Positions 36,101-44,029 of a stretch of DNA of 64,000 nucleotides are shown one piece after another. The notes under the pieces were generated by a model. The model saw only the letters and a program-made list of their open reading frames with translations. It did no database searches and was not told the origin of the DNA. This DNA is from Bacillus sp. SORGH_AS_0510. GTDB lineage: Bacteria > Bacillota > Bacilli > Bacillales > Cytobacillaceae. The position numbers were made by a program, and so were the translations under genes. The stretch spans positions 4,528,001-4,592,000 of the forward strand of contig NZ_JAUTAU010000001.1 of NCBI RefSeq assembly GCF_030818775.1, in the 5' to 3' direction. Numbering within the stretch: position 1 is the first letter of the stretch; each line of letters begins with the position of its first letter.

Positions 36101-36490
36101 CTAACGACCATTTCCCTTGAGTTCTGACGATAATTCCATTATCTTGTCTACCCAATCTTTATAGCTGCCAAATGCACTTGATTCAAATCCGAAGTGCTTC
36201 TTGATGAGGCGGACAGAATCACTTTCATGTTGATGAAAGACTCCATCTGAATAAATCAACTTCAAGAGTTCTGTTAAGACAATGTTTTTCGAGCGTTCAG
36301 ATGTAAATGTATTTAAAATGTCCTCCATTTCGAGACCTTTTATCCTATACCCCTCAAGTCCGCTTTCCTTTTGAAATTTTTTTAGGACTGAATTCTCATA
36401 TATAGATACTTTTCCATCAATAGTTGATATTAGCGTAGCTAATTCAAGAAATGCTTCTTTCTCCTCAAGCTGTAGTTCTGCTAAGAACAT
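36101..36490 (-). CDS. TerB-like domain protein
   Basis: 129 residues, all helical, with the TerB-like pattern EKEAFLELATLISTIDGKVS in the first half and LLKLIYSDGVFHQHESDSV in the second. Single-domain cytoplasmic protein. Some TerB proteins bind metal through acidic residues and act in stress at the membrane; the role here is unknown. Confidence 0.72.
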   Translation of the reverse strand: MFLAELQLEEKEAFLELATLISTIDGKVSIYENSVLKKFQKESGLEGYRIKGLEMEDILNTFTSERSKNIVLTELLKLIYSDGVFHQHESDSVRLIKKHFGFESSAFGSYKDWVDKIMELSSELKGNGR

Positions 36491-36563
36491 TTTTCACTTC
36501 TCCCTCAAATCTTTGTACTATTTATACGGACGAAATCAAAATAAGTTCCATGAATTTATTAAT

Positions 36564-36615
36564 GGTGCCTGACCCCCAGCGCGGTAGTACGGTAACGCAC
36601 CGGGGGTCAGGCACC
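36564..36615. repeat. Dispersed palindrome, GGTGCCTGACCCCC type
   Basis: Arms GGTGCCTGACCCCC/GGGGGTCAGGCACC match perfectly around an inner GC-rich hairpin. It lies between divergent genes. Confidence 0.9.
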
Positions 36616-36718
36616 TAATTTAAATTTGTAACCAAGTTCTCTAACAAGCTTTTAATTGAATATATATGGGTATAGAGATAGAGATAAAAATTTTTCACTT
36701 GAAAGGGGTTATGTGCCT

Positions 36719-36835
36719 ATGGATATGGACGTGTGTATTTCATGTGGAAAGGAATTATCTAGGTTTGAGAGGAATAGAAGTGAATGTTGGGAATGCATGG
36801 ACACAACCACTGAGGCCTATACTGAAGATGAATAA
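36719..36835 (+). CDS. 38-residue zinc-ribbon-like protein
   Basis: The small ORF begins MDMDVCISCGKELSRFERN and ends in ...ECWECMDTT plus an acidic tail, giving two CxxC knuckles 15 residues apart. AAAGGGG lies 10 nt before the ATG. A longer ORF in another frame covers the same bases but has no such pattern. The gene sits alone between two palindromes of the dispersed family. Structural zinc binding is likely; function unknown. Confidence 0.7.
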   Translation: MDMDVCISCGKELSRFERNRSECWECMDTTTEAYTEDE

Positions 36836-36842
36836 ATTTGAC

Positions 36843-36905
36843 AAAAGGTGCCTGCCCCCTAGCGTGGTAATGCGTTACCACAGCGGGGGTCAGGCACCTT
36901 TTTTT
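36843..36905. repeat. Dispersed palindrome, GGTGCCTG(A/C)CCCCC type, terminator-like
   Basis: AAAAGGTGCCTG/CAGGCACCTTTT outer arms and GTGGTAA/TTACCAC inner arms with one asymmetry in the C run. T runs on both exits, between convergent genes, so it can serve as a bidirectional terminator. Confidence 0.88.
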
Positions 36906-37197
36906 ATTTTAACGGTTGTCCTTCGAAGGCTTGTACATCTAATGGTGCAGTGAGGAATTCTTTTGCTTTTCCAACAAAGGTGGTGAAATGGTTGCTTGCG
37001 TTGTGGCTGGCAACTGCAGCTTGGTCTTGCCATACTTCCACCATTGTGAATACATTTTCACTTTCTACATCTTTTTGAAGACGGTAGGAAATGTTGCCTG
37101 ATTCCTCTCTTGATGCAGCAATTAGTGGTTGAATTTCTTCTAAGAATTGATCTACTTTTTCTGGATTAATATGGAATGTAGCATGGATAATTATCAT
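36904..37197 (-). CDS. ABM-domain monooxygenase (YgiN-like)
   Basis: 97 residues of the antibiotic biosynthesis monooxygenase fold (dimeric alpha-beta barrel): HATFHINPEKVDQFL, EESGNISYRLQKD, FTMVEVWQDQAAVASHNAS. Relatives oxidise quinols or degrade heme; heme-degrading types need an Asn/His/Trp set that I cannot confirm. GGAGG is 8 nt before the ATG. Followed upstream by a nitroreductase in the same direction, suggesting a small redox cluster. Confidence 0.88.
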   Translation of the reverse strand: MIIIHATFHINPEKVDQFLEEIQPLIAASREESGNISYRLQKDVESENVFTMVEVWQDQAAVASHNASNHFTTFVGKAKEFLTAPLDVQAFEGQPLK

Positions 37198-37224
37198 TGT
37201 ACTGCCTCCAATTATTTAGTAGTA

Positions 37225-37300
37225 GGCTCTGTTAAACTTATCTGTTGATTTCCGCCCCAGGCAACAGGGTGTATAATCAAAACTGTTCCTTAACACAGCC
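37225..37300. mobile_element. 76-bp internal-deletion derivative of the MITE-like element
   Basis: Both terminal inverted repeats are kept (GGCTCTGTTAAAC at left, TTAACACAGCC at right) in reverse orientation to copy 1, but the GC-rich middle is lost. The junction falls at the short repeat TGGAGCGGAA that occurs near both ends of the full copy, so deletion by slippage is likely. Confidence 0.85.
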
Positions 37301-37313
37301 AGTAGTTAACTAT

Positions 37314-37964
37314 TTATTTCCATTGTGCCACGTGATCTATTGGGAGACGTACAGATGGATGACCGCTGTCTGCTGCTTTTCCAATAGAAATGAGCATAAC
37401 CGGAACATAACGATCTTTATCCATATCGAAAGCTTCTGCAATCTGATCTTTTTCGTAACCACCAATAGGATTTGTATCATATCCGAAAGCACGAGCTGCA
37501 AGCATTAATTGCATGGACACTAGGCCACCGTCAATTAGCACTACGTCTTTCATTTCCTCGCGTGAAATGTTTTCATAATATCCCGCAAAAGATGTTAGAA
37601 TTCTCTCCTTCACATCTTGAGGCATATATCCTTTTTCAACAGCTGCCCCGTATATATCCTCTGCTTTTTCAAAATTGTTCAAATCACCAAATACTGCAAT
37701 TACAGCCGATGAAGTGTCCACTTGATTTTGATTAAATTTAGCCAGTGGAGCTAGGGTAGCTTTTGCCTCAGGGCTTTCAATAACAAGAAAACGCCAAGGT
37801 TGCATGTTAACGGAGGATGGAGCCATTGTCGCTAAAGTTAGAATCTCCGTCATTTCCTCACGGCTGATTTTTACGGATTTATCATAATTTTTAATAGAAC
37901 GACGGCCTTTAAGGATTTCATTAAAATCATTAGTTAGTTGTCTTGATGCTGTAGCAGTAGTCAT
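37314..37964 (-). CDS. FMN-dependent nitroreductase family protein
   Basis: 216 residues. FMN-binding features: RRSIKNYD near the N-terminus, MAPSSVNMQPWRFLVI, and the C-terminal GYEKDQIAEAFDMD. Homodimeric NAD(P)H oxidoreductase for nitro compounds, quinones or flavins, similar to the YdgI/YodC group. GGAGAG is 8 nt upstream of the ATG. Divergent from a TetR gene across a 229-bp region that holds a palindromic operator candidate, so it is probably the regulator's target. Confidence 0.92.
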   Translation of the reverse strand: MTTATASRQLTNDFNEILKGRRSIKNYDKSVKISREEMTEILTLATMAPSSVNMQPWRFLVIESPEAKATLAPLAKFNQNQVDTSSAVIAVFGDLNNFEKAEDIYGAAVEKGYMPQDVKERILTSFAGYYENISREEMKDVVLIDGGLVSMQLMLAARAFGYDTNPIGGYEKDQIAEAFDMDKDRYVPVMLISIGKAADSGHPSVRLPIDHVAQWK

Positions 37965-38042
37965 AGTTGTTCTCTCCTTTTTTCTTTTAGTGGATGCCTT
38001 ATATTTATTTTGTCCAAGTTATTTTCTAGAGTATTATGCGTA

Positions 38043-38060
38043 TTATTTTAGACAAAATAA
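38043..38060. promoter_or_regulatory. Candidate TetR operator
   Basis: TTATTTT-AGAC-AAAATAA, a perfect 7+4+7 palindrome between the divergent nitroreductase and TetR genes; further half sites TTATTTTGTC (38006) and GTCTAAA (38070) lie near it. Confidence 0.5.
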
Positions 38061-38193
38061 TCATATATCGTCTAAAGTGTTAACAACGACTTACTTTACT
38101 CCTCTTTTTCATTTTTGTAAACTAAAAAAACTTGGCGCCCATGTAAAGAAATTTCCAATTGGTTTATGTTATAATCTCTGATGGAAAGAGAGC

Positions 38194-38868
38194 GTGAGGA
38201 CTATGAGAAAATTATCAGCTGAAGATCGATTACAGATGAGGCAAACCCATATTAAGAAAATCCTAAAAGTGATTCGGACTCAAGGGTTCTTATCTTTATC
38301 TATTCAAGATATTGCTCAGTTGATGAATATGAGTCGTGCCTCTCTGTACAACTATTTTTCTTCAAAAGAAGACATCCTAATGGAGTTAAATGATTTCTGT
38401 ATTTCCTACATTTGTGAAGCTGGTCAAATGATTTCCAATGGAGAACTCTCCTATCCCATACGTCTTCAAAAGGTTTTTGAGCATGCCGTTTTATCAGCCG
38501 CTTATTCCTCTGAAGTATTCTTGAATGACCTGCAGATTAGCTGCTTGTCCTTTTATGAGAAAAAGAAGCAGGCAAGGAAAGAACAAATGGCTGCCATTCA
38601 TTCGTTTTATCATAATGGAATGGAAGCAAGCTTCTTTAATGAACTAAATCCTTCCCTGCTAATCATGCAAGACGAAATGGTCTTAAATAAATTAATTAAT
38701 ACCTCGTTTCTAATGGAGGAGGAACTGACACTAGAACGCGCGCTAAATGATTACTACATAGCGAAATGCTTCCAAGTGCTACGACCCGAATTATTAACTG
38801 ACATCAATCACGAAGAAATAAACAACATGGTGAAAAACATCCTACAAAAACTCTCGCCTATATTATAA
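38194..38868 (+). CDS. TetR/AcrR family regulator
   Basis: 224 residues. N-terminal HTH: LSIQDIAQLMNMSRASLYNYFSSKEDIL; a helical ligand domain follows without recognisable signature. GTG 38194 is used; an ATG at 38203 is an alternative with GAGG only 3 nt away. An extended -10 (TGTTATAAT at 38167-38175) stands 19 bp before the GTG. It probably represses the divergent nitroreductase and itself. Confidence 0.9.
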   Translation: MRTMRKLSAEDRLQMRQTHIKKILKVIRTQGFLSLSIQDIAQLMNMSRASLYNYFSSKEDILMELNDFCISYICEAGQMISNGELSYPIRLQKVFEHAVLSAAYSSEVFLNDLQISCLSFYEKKKQARKEQMAAIHSFYHNGMEASFFNELNPSLLIMQDEMVLNKLINTSFLMEEELTLERALNDYYIAKCFQVLRPELLTDINHEEINNMVKNILQKLSPIL

Positions 38869-38920
38869 AAAGGTGCCTGTCCCCCATCGCTTTAAAGCGA
38901 TGGGGGACAGGCACCTTTTT
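38867..38920. repeat. 54-bp perfect palindrome (dispersed family) and bidirectional terminator
   Basis: Both 27-nt halves match exactly: left half starts AAAAAGGTGCCTGTCCCCC, right half ends GGGGGACAGGCACCTTTTT. It fills the gap between convergent tetR and kinase genes and gives T runs on both strands. Confidence 0.93.
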
Positions 38921-40167
38921 TATTTACGAAGAGGAAAGGCAATTGTAACGAGTGTTCCTTTGTTGAGTTCACTTTTGTATTCGATGGAGCCATTCATCTC
39001 GCGAATGAGTTTGTTTGTGACCATGCTGCCTAAGCCTGTCCCTTTTGTTTTTGTGGTATAAAAAGGCAAGCCAATTTGCTTTAACTGGTCTGCTGTCATT
39101 CCTCTGCCATTATCCTGAATCCTAATTTCCACCTTATGTTTAATATAGTCAGCATGCAATTCAATCGTAATCTTCCCCTGGTTATTAACTGACTCAACAC
39201 CATTTTTTATGACATTCATAAGAGCCTGTTTTAAGTGTGGCTTATCCCCGTTAATATAGTATGGATGAGTATTCTCATAGTCGATGATCACGTTAGAATA
39301 GGATGCAAGAGGTCTCAATAATTGAACACAATCACTTATGACTTCGTGTAAGGAAACTACGGTTAACTGAAAAGAATCAGGCTTCGCTACTTTCAAATAG
39401 TTGGTAATAATACTATTTGTCCGATCCAATTCTTCAAGGATTAAGGGAGAATATTTCTTTAATTGCTCATCCTTAGTATCGGAACTTAAAAATTGGATAA
39501 ACCCTTTAACCGTTGCTAGTGGATTTCTAATTTCGTGTGCAATGGACGCCGTAAGCTGACCAATAGTTGTGAGCTTATCTAAATACACCATTTCTTCAAA
39601 CTGTTTATTAATTCTTATTAAGCTTTCAATAACAAAAATCAAGGCGATAGTTGTTATATAAAAGGCGCTGAAGTAGGTCAAATAAAAGTGCAATTCTAAA
39701 AAATCAACTCTTATACAAAGAATAGTGATATAAAAAATAAAATAGCCAAGAATTGCAAGTGAACCGACTAACAGTCTTGAATCTGCCTTCAGAAAAATCC
39801 GCCTAAAAGCAATGGCACTTAAAAAGGCGATAACCCCAACCATTATCCCGGTTATAACAAATTTTCCACCGATGAGATACCTGACAAAACACGTACTAAT
39901 GGTAACCATCGTTCCAGGAAGCCAGCCACCATATAAAGTTAAAATAATGATGGCAGCCATTCTTAAATCAAAATGTGTCTCGCCTAAAGTTTGAATGGGA
40001 TAGATCATACAAAAAAGGGCACCCAGAGCTCCAATCAGCCCATAGATGACTTTTTGTTTTAATGAAAGAGGAACTTTCGATTGAAACGGAAAAAACAAAT
40101 TCATATTAAAAGTAAAGGATAATAATATCGTAATATTCACTAACAGTGGTTTGACAAGAGTAATCAA
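38920..40167 (-). CDS. Sporulation-type sensor histidine kinase (KinB-like)
   Basis: 415 residues. Five or six membrane helices with the 5TM-LytS-like segment (LTLYGGWLPGTMVTISTCF), then DHp SIAHEIRNPLATVKGF and a complete HATPase (NVIKNGVESV, DNGRGM, GTGLG). No HAMP or PAS domain. This is the layout of KinB, a phosphorelay kinase for Spo0F. The start is TTG at 40167, supported by GGAGG 7 nt upstream. No cognate regulator adjacent, as expected for an orphan phosphorelay kinase. Confidence 0.87.
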   Translation of the reverse strand: MITLVKPLLVNITILLSFTFNMNLFFPFQSKVPLSLKQKVIYGLIGALGALFCMIYPIQTLGETHFDLRMAAIIILTLYGGWLPGTMVTISTCFVRYLIGGKFVITGIMVGVIAFLSAIAFRRIFLKADSRLLVGSLAILGYFIFYITILCIRVDFLELHFYLTYFSAFYITTIALIFVIESLIRINKQFEEMVYLDKLTTIGQLTASIAHEIRNPLATVKGFIQFLSSDTKDEQLKKYSPLILEELDRTNSIITNYLKVAKPDSFQLTVVSLHEVISDCVQLLRPLASYSNVIIDYENTHPYYINGDKPHLKQALMNVIKNGVESVNNQGKITIELHADYIKHKVEIRIQDNGRGMTADQLKQIGLPFYTTKTKGTGLGSMVTNKLIREMNGSIEYKSELNKGTLVTIAFPLRK

Positions 40168-40276
40168 GAGCTATCCTCCACATAAAGAATAATGTGTAAT
40201 CATATTTATCCTTGCCTTAGACACAAATAAACTTGCATCATAAAGGCGTCTATGTAGCATCATACCATAAAAAAAA

Positions 40277-40318
40277 GGGTCAGTCCCCCGCTGCGTTAAC
40301 GCAGCGGGGGACTGACCC
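40277..40318 (-). repeat. 42-bp perfect palindrome (dispersed family), terminator of nupC
   Basis: Halves start GGGTCAGTCCCCCGCTGCG and end CGCAGCGGGGGACTGACCC, meeting at GTTAAC. On the minus strand it is followed by a run of T, so it ends the nupC transcript. Confidence 0.92.
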
Positions 40319-40329
40319 CAAAATGCTGT

Positions 40330-41523
40330 TTACCAAACGAATAATCCTACAATCATCGCGCTTAGTAAGGATACTCCTACGCCGCTTACTAGCAGCTTCC
40401 ATACATTTTTCCCGATGATATTTGATTTGTCTTCCCCAAGGATGGAATTAAATGTTCCATAGATCATACCCACGGTACTGAAGTTGGCAAATGAAGTTAA
40501 GAACGTGACTGCCACAGCGACCGTATGCGGAGCGAGTCCACTGATTTTCCCCTTTAGGTCCATCATTGCCACAAACTCATTGGTCGCGAGCTTAATTCCC
40601 ATTAACTGTGCCACATACATGGCGTCCTTCCCACCTAACCCAAGCAGGAAAGCAAACGGACTAAAGATAACAGAGAATATTTTTTGAATGGTTAAGCCCT
40701 TCACAATAAATCCTAAAACACCATTGACACCCGCGGTTAAGGCTACATAACCGATGACCATCGCCATAATGACAATAACCATCTTAATTCCTACAAGCAT
40801 ACTGTTAGAGATGGTTGAAAAGAAGTCTTTACGCTCTTCCTTAGTTGGAACATACACGATGTCCTCCTCTTTACTCACCTCAACCGGATTAAGCATATTA
40901 GCGATCAAAAGTGCATTCAAGCAATTCAACGGAATCGCCACGAATACATAGGTTGCAGGAACCATTGTTAAATAGGCACCAATAATTGACCCACTGATAC
41001 TGCTCATACTCATTATTCCAAACGTTAATAGACGGTGTTGTTTTAATACGACCATTTGCTGACGGATGACAGCTAGTGCCTCCGTATTCCCAAGAAACAT
41101 CATTTGAATCGAAAAGAAGCTCTCAAGCTTTGGCAATCCCGATATTTTTGAAATTACCCAGCCAACTTTATCAATAATCCACGTTAAGATTCCGAAGTAG
41201 GTTAAAATATCAAAGAACGTAATAATGAAAATAATCGGCATTAGGGCGCTAAAAAAGAAATCCACATGTTCGTTAGCCATAACAGACGGAAACACGAAAG
41301 AAATCCCTTCGTTTGCACATGCGATAAGCCATGTAAAGAACGAAGCAATCTTATTAATGATCCATGATCCGATTTTAGTTGATAACATAAACCAGGTGAT
41401 GGCTAATTCAGCTATAAACAATGTTAAAATGGATTTCCACTTTACACCTTTTTTATTCGGTGAGCATAAGTAAACGAGACCCATTACTACTAATACTCCA
41501 ATTACATTTAACAAAAAATACAC
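40330..41523 (-). CDS. nupC: Concentrative nucleoside transporter, NupC family
   Basis: 397-residue cation-coupled nucleoside importer in the membrane. CNT signatures are seen: FLGNTEALAVIRQQM, SMSSISGSIIGAYL, GLAPHTVAVAVTFLTSFANFS. The guanine-type riboswitch upstream on the same strand suggests a purine nucleoside (NupG/PupG-like) transporter. Start: GTG at 41523 with AAAGGAG 8 nt before it; the upstream GTG at 41532 overlaps the ribosome site. A MITE-like element lies in the leader between riboswitch terminator and ribosome site, which could alter expression. Confidence 0.92.
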   Translation of the reverse strand: MYFLLNVIGVLVVMGLVYLCSPNKKGVKWKSILTLFIAELAITWFMLSTKIGSWIINKIASFFTWLIACANEGISFVFPSVMANEHVDFFFSALMPIIFIITFFDILTYFGILTWIIDKVGWVISKISGLPKLESFFSIQMMFLGNTEALAVIRQQMVVLKQHRLLTFGIMSMSSISGSIIGAYLTMVPATYVFVAIPLNCLNALLIANMLNPVEVSKEEDIVYVPTKEERKDFFSTISNSMLVGIKMVIVIMAMVIGYVALTAGVNGVLGFIVKGLTIQKIFSVIFSPFAFLLGLGGKDAMYVAQLMGIKLATNEFVAMMDLKGKISGLAPHTVAVAVTFLTSFANFSTVGMIYGTFNSILGEDKSNIIGKNVWKLLVSGVGVSLLSAMIVGLFVW

Positions 41524-41573
41524 GCTACTCACTCCTTTTGTTTATCATTTCCCAAAACGTTTATTTAAAATTA

Positions 41574-41813
41574 AGCTGTGTTAAAGAACAGTGTTGATTT
41601 ATTCATCCTGTTGATTGGAGCGGAAGGCGAAGATCCTCGAAAATGCTATCGCATTTCCTTCGTGCGGTGCTGATTCGATGAAGCAAATTCAATGTCCTGT
41701 GGGAGTGTGGTTCAGGGGAGACCCCCCAGGCGCTTACGCCGAGGAGGCTTGCCGAAACACCCACGAACCGCTCGTGCCTGGAGCATAAATCAACAGACAA
41801 TTTTAACAGAGCT
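41574..41813. mobile_element. MITE-like element, 240 bp, in the nupC leader
   Basis: Terminal inverted repeats AGCTGTGTTAAAG and (inverted) AGCTCTGTTAAAA; the GGGGAGACCCC...CGAGGAGGCT core matches copy 1, with about 58 extra bases including a GAAATGCGATAGCATTT-like hairpin. It lies within a few bases of the riboswitch terminator's T run. No exact target duplication is visible. Confidence 0.88.
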
Positions 41814-41819
41814 AATAAT

Positions 41820-41884
41820 AAAAAAAGTCCTTACCCTTTCACACCTTCCGCTACCAGCACAGAAAGCATGAAAAAGTAAGGACT
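41820..41884 (-). terminator. Riboswitch expression-platform terminator
   Basis: AGTCCTTAC/GTAAGGACT stem extended by TTTCA/TGAAA and followed by seven T on the minus strand. It is 65 nt downstream of the purine aptamer. Confidence 0.85.
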
Positions 41885-41948
41885 GTTATCTTTAACAGAG
41901 TAAATTCATCTAAGCCAACCTGACATAAGACTACATTTCTTCACACTT

Positions 41949-42018
41949 CCTTGTAGTCCGGCATTTAGCGGCTGCCAGGTAGAAACTATCAGACCAATAT
42001 CACTGATATTATACAAGG
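41949..42018 (-). promoter_or_regulatory. Purine riboswitch aptamer, guanine type
   Basis: On the minus strand: P1 CCTTGTA/TACAAGG, P2 TATCAG/CTGATA, the invariant junction GTTTCTACC, P3 CTGGCA/TGCCGG, and J3/1 GACTA. C in GACTA (not T) indicates guanine/hypoxanthine specificity. Loops L2 (TGATATTGG) and L3 (CCGCTAAAT) each carry one more base than the usual TGATATGG and CCGTAAAT, yet keep the GG and CC that form the kissing pairs. It controls nupC by transcription termination. Confidence 0.93.
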
Positions 42019-42139
42019 ATAAAATGTTATAAAAATTTTTAGGAATAGATACCATTCTAATTCAGGTTGAGTCTTGCTTCAATAGGTTTCATTAATGTTC
42101 TAATTATTATACTAATAGCAATCTTGAGGAAACTTAAAT

Positions 42140-43009
42140 TTAATCCGGCTCCACATGAACATGAACATCATAAACACCATAATCCTTCATCAGAACTTTT
42201 TCGACATGGGTGGCAATATCATGAGCCGCTCTCACATCTAAATTGGACTGAACCAGAATTACCACATCAATAACTTCATTATTGCCGTAGTTTCTCCCTT
42301 TCATCTCTTTAATGCCCTTCACTCCATCAAGTTTTGTAATGACTCCCTGATAAAGTTGAATCTTCTTTTCATCGAACCCGTCTGAAAGTTCATGAGAGGA
42401 TTGCAGGAAGATACCCCAAGCAGTTTTACATATTAAAACACCTACAATAATCGCAGTTAACGTATCTAACCACGGCATATGTAATTGCGATCCAACAATC
42501 CCAACTGCTGTTCCAAAACTTACCCATGCATCGGATAGATTATCTTTTGCCGCAGCCATTACGGCGTTGCTATTAATCCTCGTCGCTAATTTTTTGTTAT
42601 ACAAATAAACACCAACCATAACAATTGCTGAGGCCACTCCCACATAAGCCGCCAGTATGTCAGGAGATTCATCTCTCCCTTGAAAAATAGAAGGAATCGC
42701 ATCCGCTAATACTTGTAAACCAACTGCTATCATAATAAAAGAAGCCACCATGGAGGCAATGGTTTCGCTTTTCCAATGCCCATACCTATGGTCATGATCC
42801 GGCGGACGCTGCGAAATTTTTAATCCAATAAGGACAGCGATCGATGCAATAATGTCCGTTGTATTGTTTAGTCCATCTGCTCGTAAGGCAGCTGAGTCAC
42901 TTATATATCCTATAACTAGTTTTATGATTGATAAAAGGAGATAGGCAACGATACTAAGGATGGCTCCTCGTTCCCCTAACTTAAGGTCTTTATATTTTTG
43001 TTCTTCCAT
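42140..43009 (-). CDS. Cation diffusion facilitator, MneS/YeaB-like
   Basis: 289 residues, six membrane helices plus a C-terminal metal-binding domain. Metal-site motifs ADGLNNTTD (TM2) and DNLSDAWVS (TM5), and the loop DHDHRYGHWKSE. The Asn/Asp composition rather than HxxxD in TM2 is characteristic of Mn(II)-exporting CDFs (MneP/MneS), so manganese is the best guess. Start at 43009 with GGGAGGT 8 nt upstream. Confidence 0.9.
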   Translation of the reverse strand: MEEQKYKDLKLGERGAILSIVAYLLLSIIKLVIGYISDSAALRADGLNNTTDIIASIAVLIGLKISQRPPDHDHRYGHWKSETIASMVASFIMIAVGLQVLADAIPSIFQGRDESPDILAAYVGVASAIVMVGVYLYNKKLATRINSNAVMAAAKDNLSDAWVSFGTAVGIVGSQLHMPWLDTLTAIIVGVLICKTAWGIFLQSSHELSDGFDEKKIQLYQGVITKLDGVKGIKEMKGRNYGNNEVIDVVILVQSNLDVRAAHDIATHVEKVLMKDYGVYDVHVHVEPD

Positions 43010-43196
43010 GTCCCTGACCTCCCTACAAATTCCTTCCATATCATAACAACCAAGAGTCGGGTGGGTCTAGAGCAACCTTTTTGCGCAGCTTTATATAAGT
43101 AGGTTTTGGGTAATAATGTTTCGTAGGGGAAAGATTCCTAGCGTTTTTGCTATAATTACATATATTGCTTAAATTTTTTAAAGAAAGGTCTAATTT

Positions 43197-43901
43197 ATGA
43201 AAAAAAGAAAAATCTTTTCCACTGTGATAGGGATTCTATTCGTTTTGTTTTTACTATTATACGGCACTTATAAACTAATGAATGCAAGAACCTTCCAGGT
43301 GTTCGGTGGATTAACGGATAGGGTGCAAACCGACCAAAAGGTCGTTGCCTTAACCTTTGATGATGGACCATCGAAAAATGTGGATTCCATCCTTCCATTA
43401 TTGGACAAGTACAACGCAAAGGCCACCTTTTTTCTGATTGGGCATGATATTGAAAAGTACCCAGAGGAAGCTGAGAAAATTGCTGCGGCGGGGCATCAAC
43501 TTGGTAATCATACCTATTCACATAATCGAATGGTGTTCAAATCACCTTCATATATTAATAAAGAAATTGAAAAAACGGATCAGCTAATCCGTGACGCGGG
43601 ATTTACGGGTGAAATTGATGTTCGTCCCCCCAATGGCAAAAAGCTAATAGGATTCCCTTATTACCTTAACAAGCATAATCGGGACACCATTATGTGGAGC
43701 CTGGAACCCGATAGTTTTTATACAACTGCAGTCGATAAAATAAACTATGTGAAGAAAAAGGTAAAACCAGGATCAATTATCTTAGTCCACCCGATGTATG
43801 ATCAAACGGGTGAGGAGCTAAAAGCGATTGAAGGGATACTAAAGGCCCTTACGGAGAAGGGGTATTCTTTTGTAACAGTAAACGAACTACAAAAAAGGTA
43901 A
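43197..43901 (+). CDS. Membrane-anchored polysaccharide deacetylase
   Basis: 234 residues. An uncleaved-looking N-terminal helix (about 7-27), then a NodB fold: TFDDGPSKNVDS, HQLGNHTYSH, motif 3 RPPNGKKLIGFPYYL (usual RPPYG has Asn for Tyr), and LVHPMYD. Short relative of PdaB/YheN-type enzymes acting on cell-wall or exopolymer GlcNAc. An extended -10 (TGCTATAAT) ends at 43156. Monocistronic. Confidence 0.88.
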   Translation: MKKRKIFSTVIGILFVLFLLLYGTYKLMNARTFQVFGGLTDRVQTDQKVVALTFDDGPSKNVDSILPLLDKYNAKATFFLIGHDIEKYPEEAEKIAAAGHQLGNHTYSHNRMVFKSPSYINKEIEKTDQLIRDAGFTGEIDVRPPNGKKLIGFPYYLNKHNRDTIMWSLEPDSFYTTAVDKINYVKKKVKPGSIILVHPMYDQTGEELKAIEGILKALTEKGYSFVTVNELQKR

Positions 43902-44029
43902 GTTTATTATTTGCATTTTTTCTTGTAAATACTATGATTATCTTGAAACCTTCTCATCCTTTCAAACGTATAGCATGTAGAACTATTTCTTTCTGATTAT
44001 AAAAATAATAATAGATGGGTGATTATATA

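Noticed and set aside
36666..36953. 95-codon ORF in another frame over the small zinc-ribbon gene
   Set aside because: It runs through a palindromic repeat and into the next gene's end; composition and start signals favour the 38-residue ORF at 36719.
41574..41813. Exact target-site duplication around MITE copy 2
   Set aside because: Flanks are AT-rich and only loosely similar (TAAAATTA versus AATAATAA); no exact repeat could be claimed.
42067..42273. 68-codon ORF upstream of the CDF gene end
   Set aside because: Mostly antisense to the CDF gene (His-rich stretch comes from its C-terminal codons), no ribosome site.
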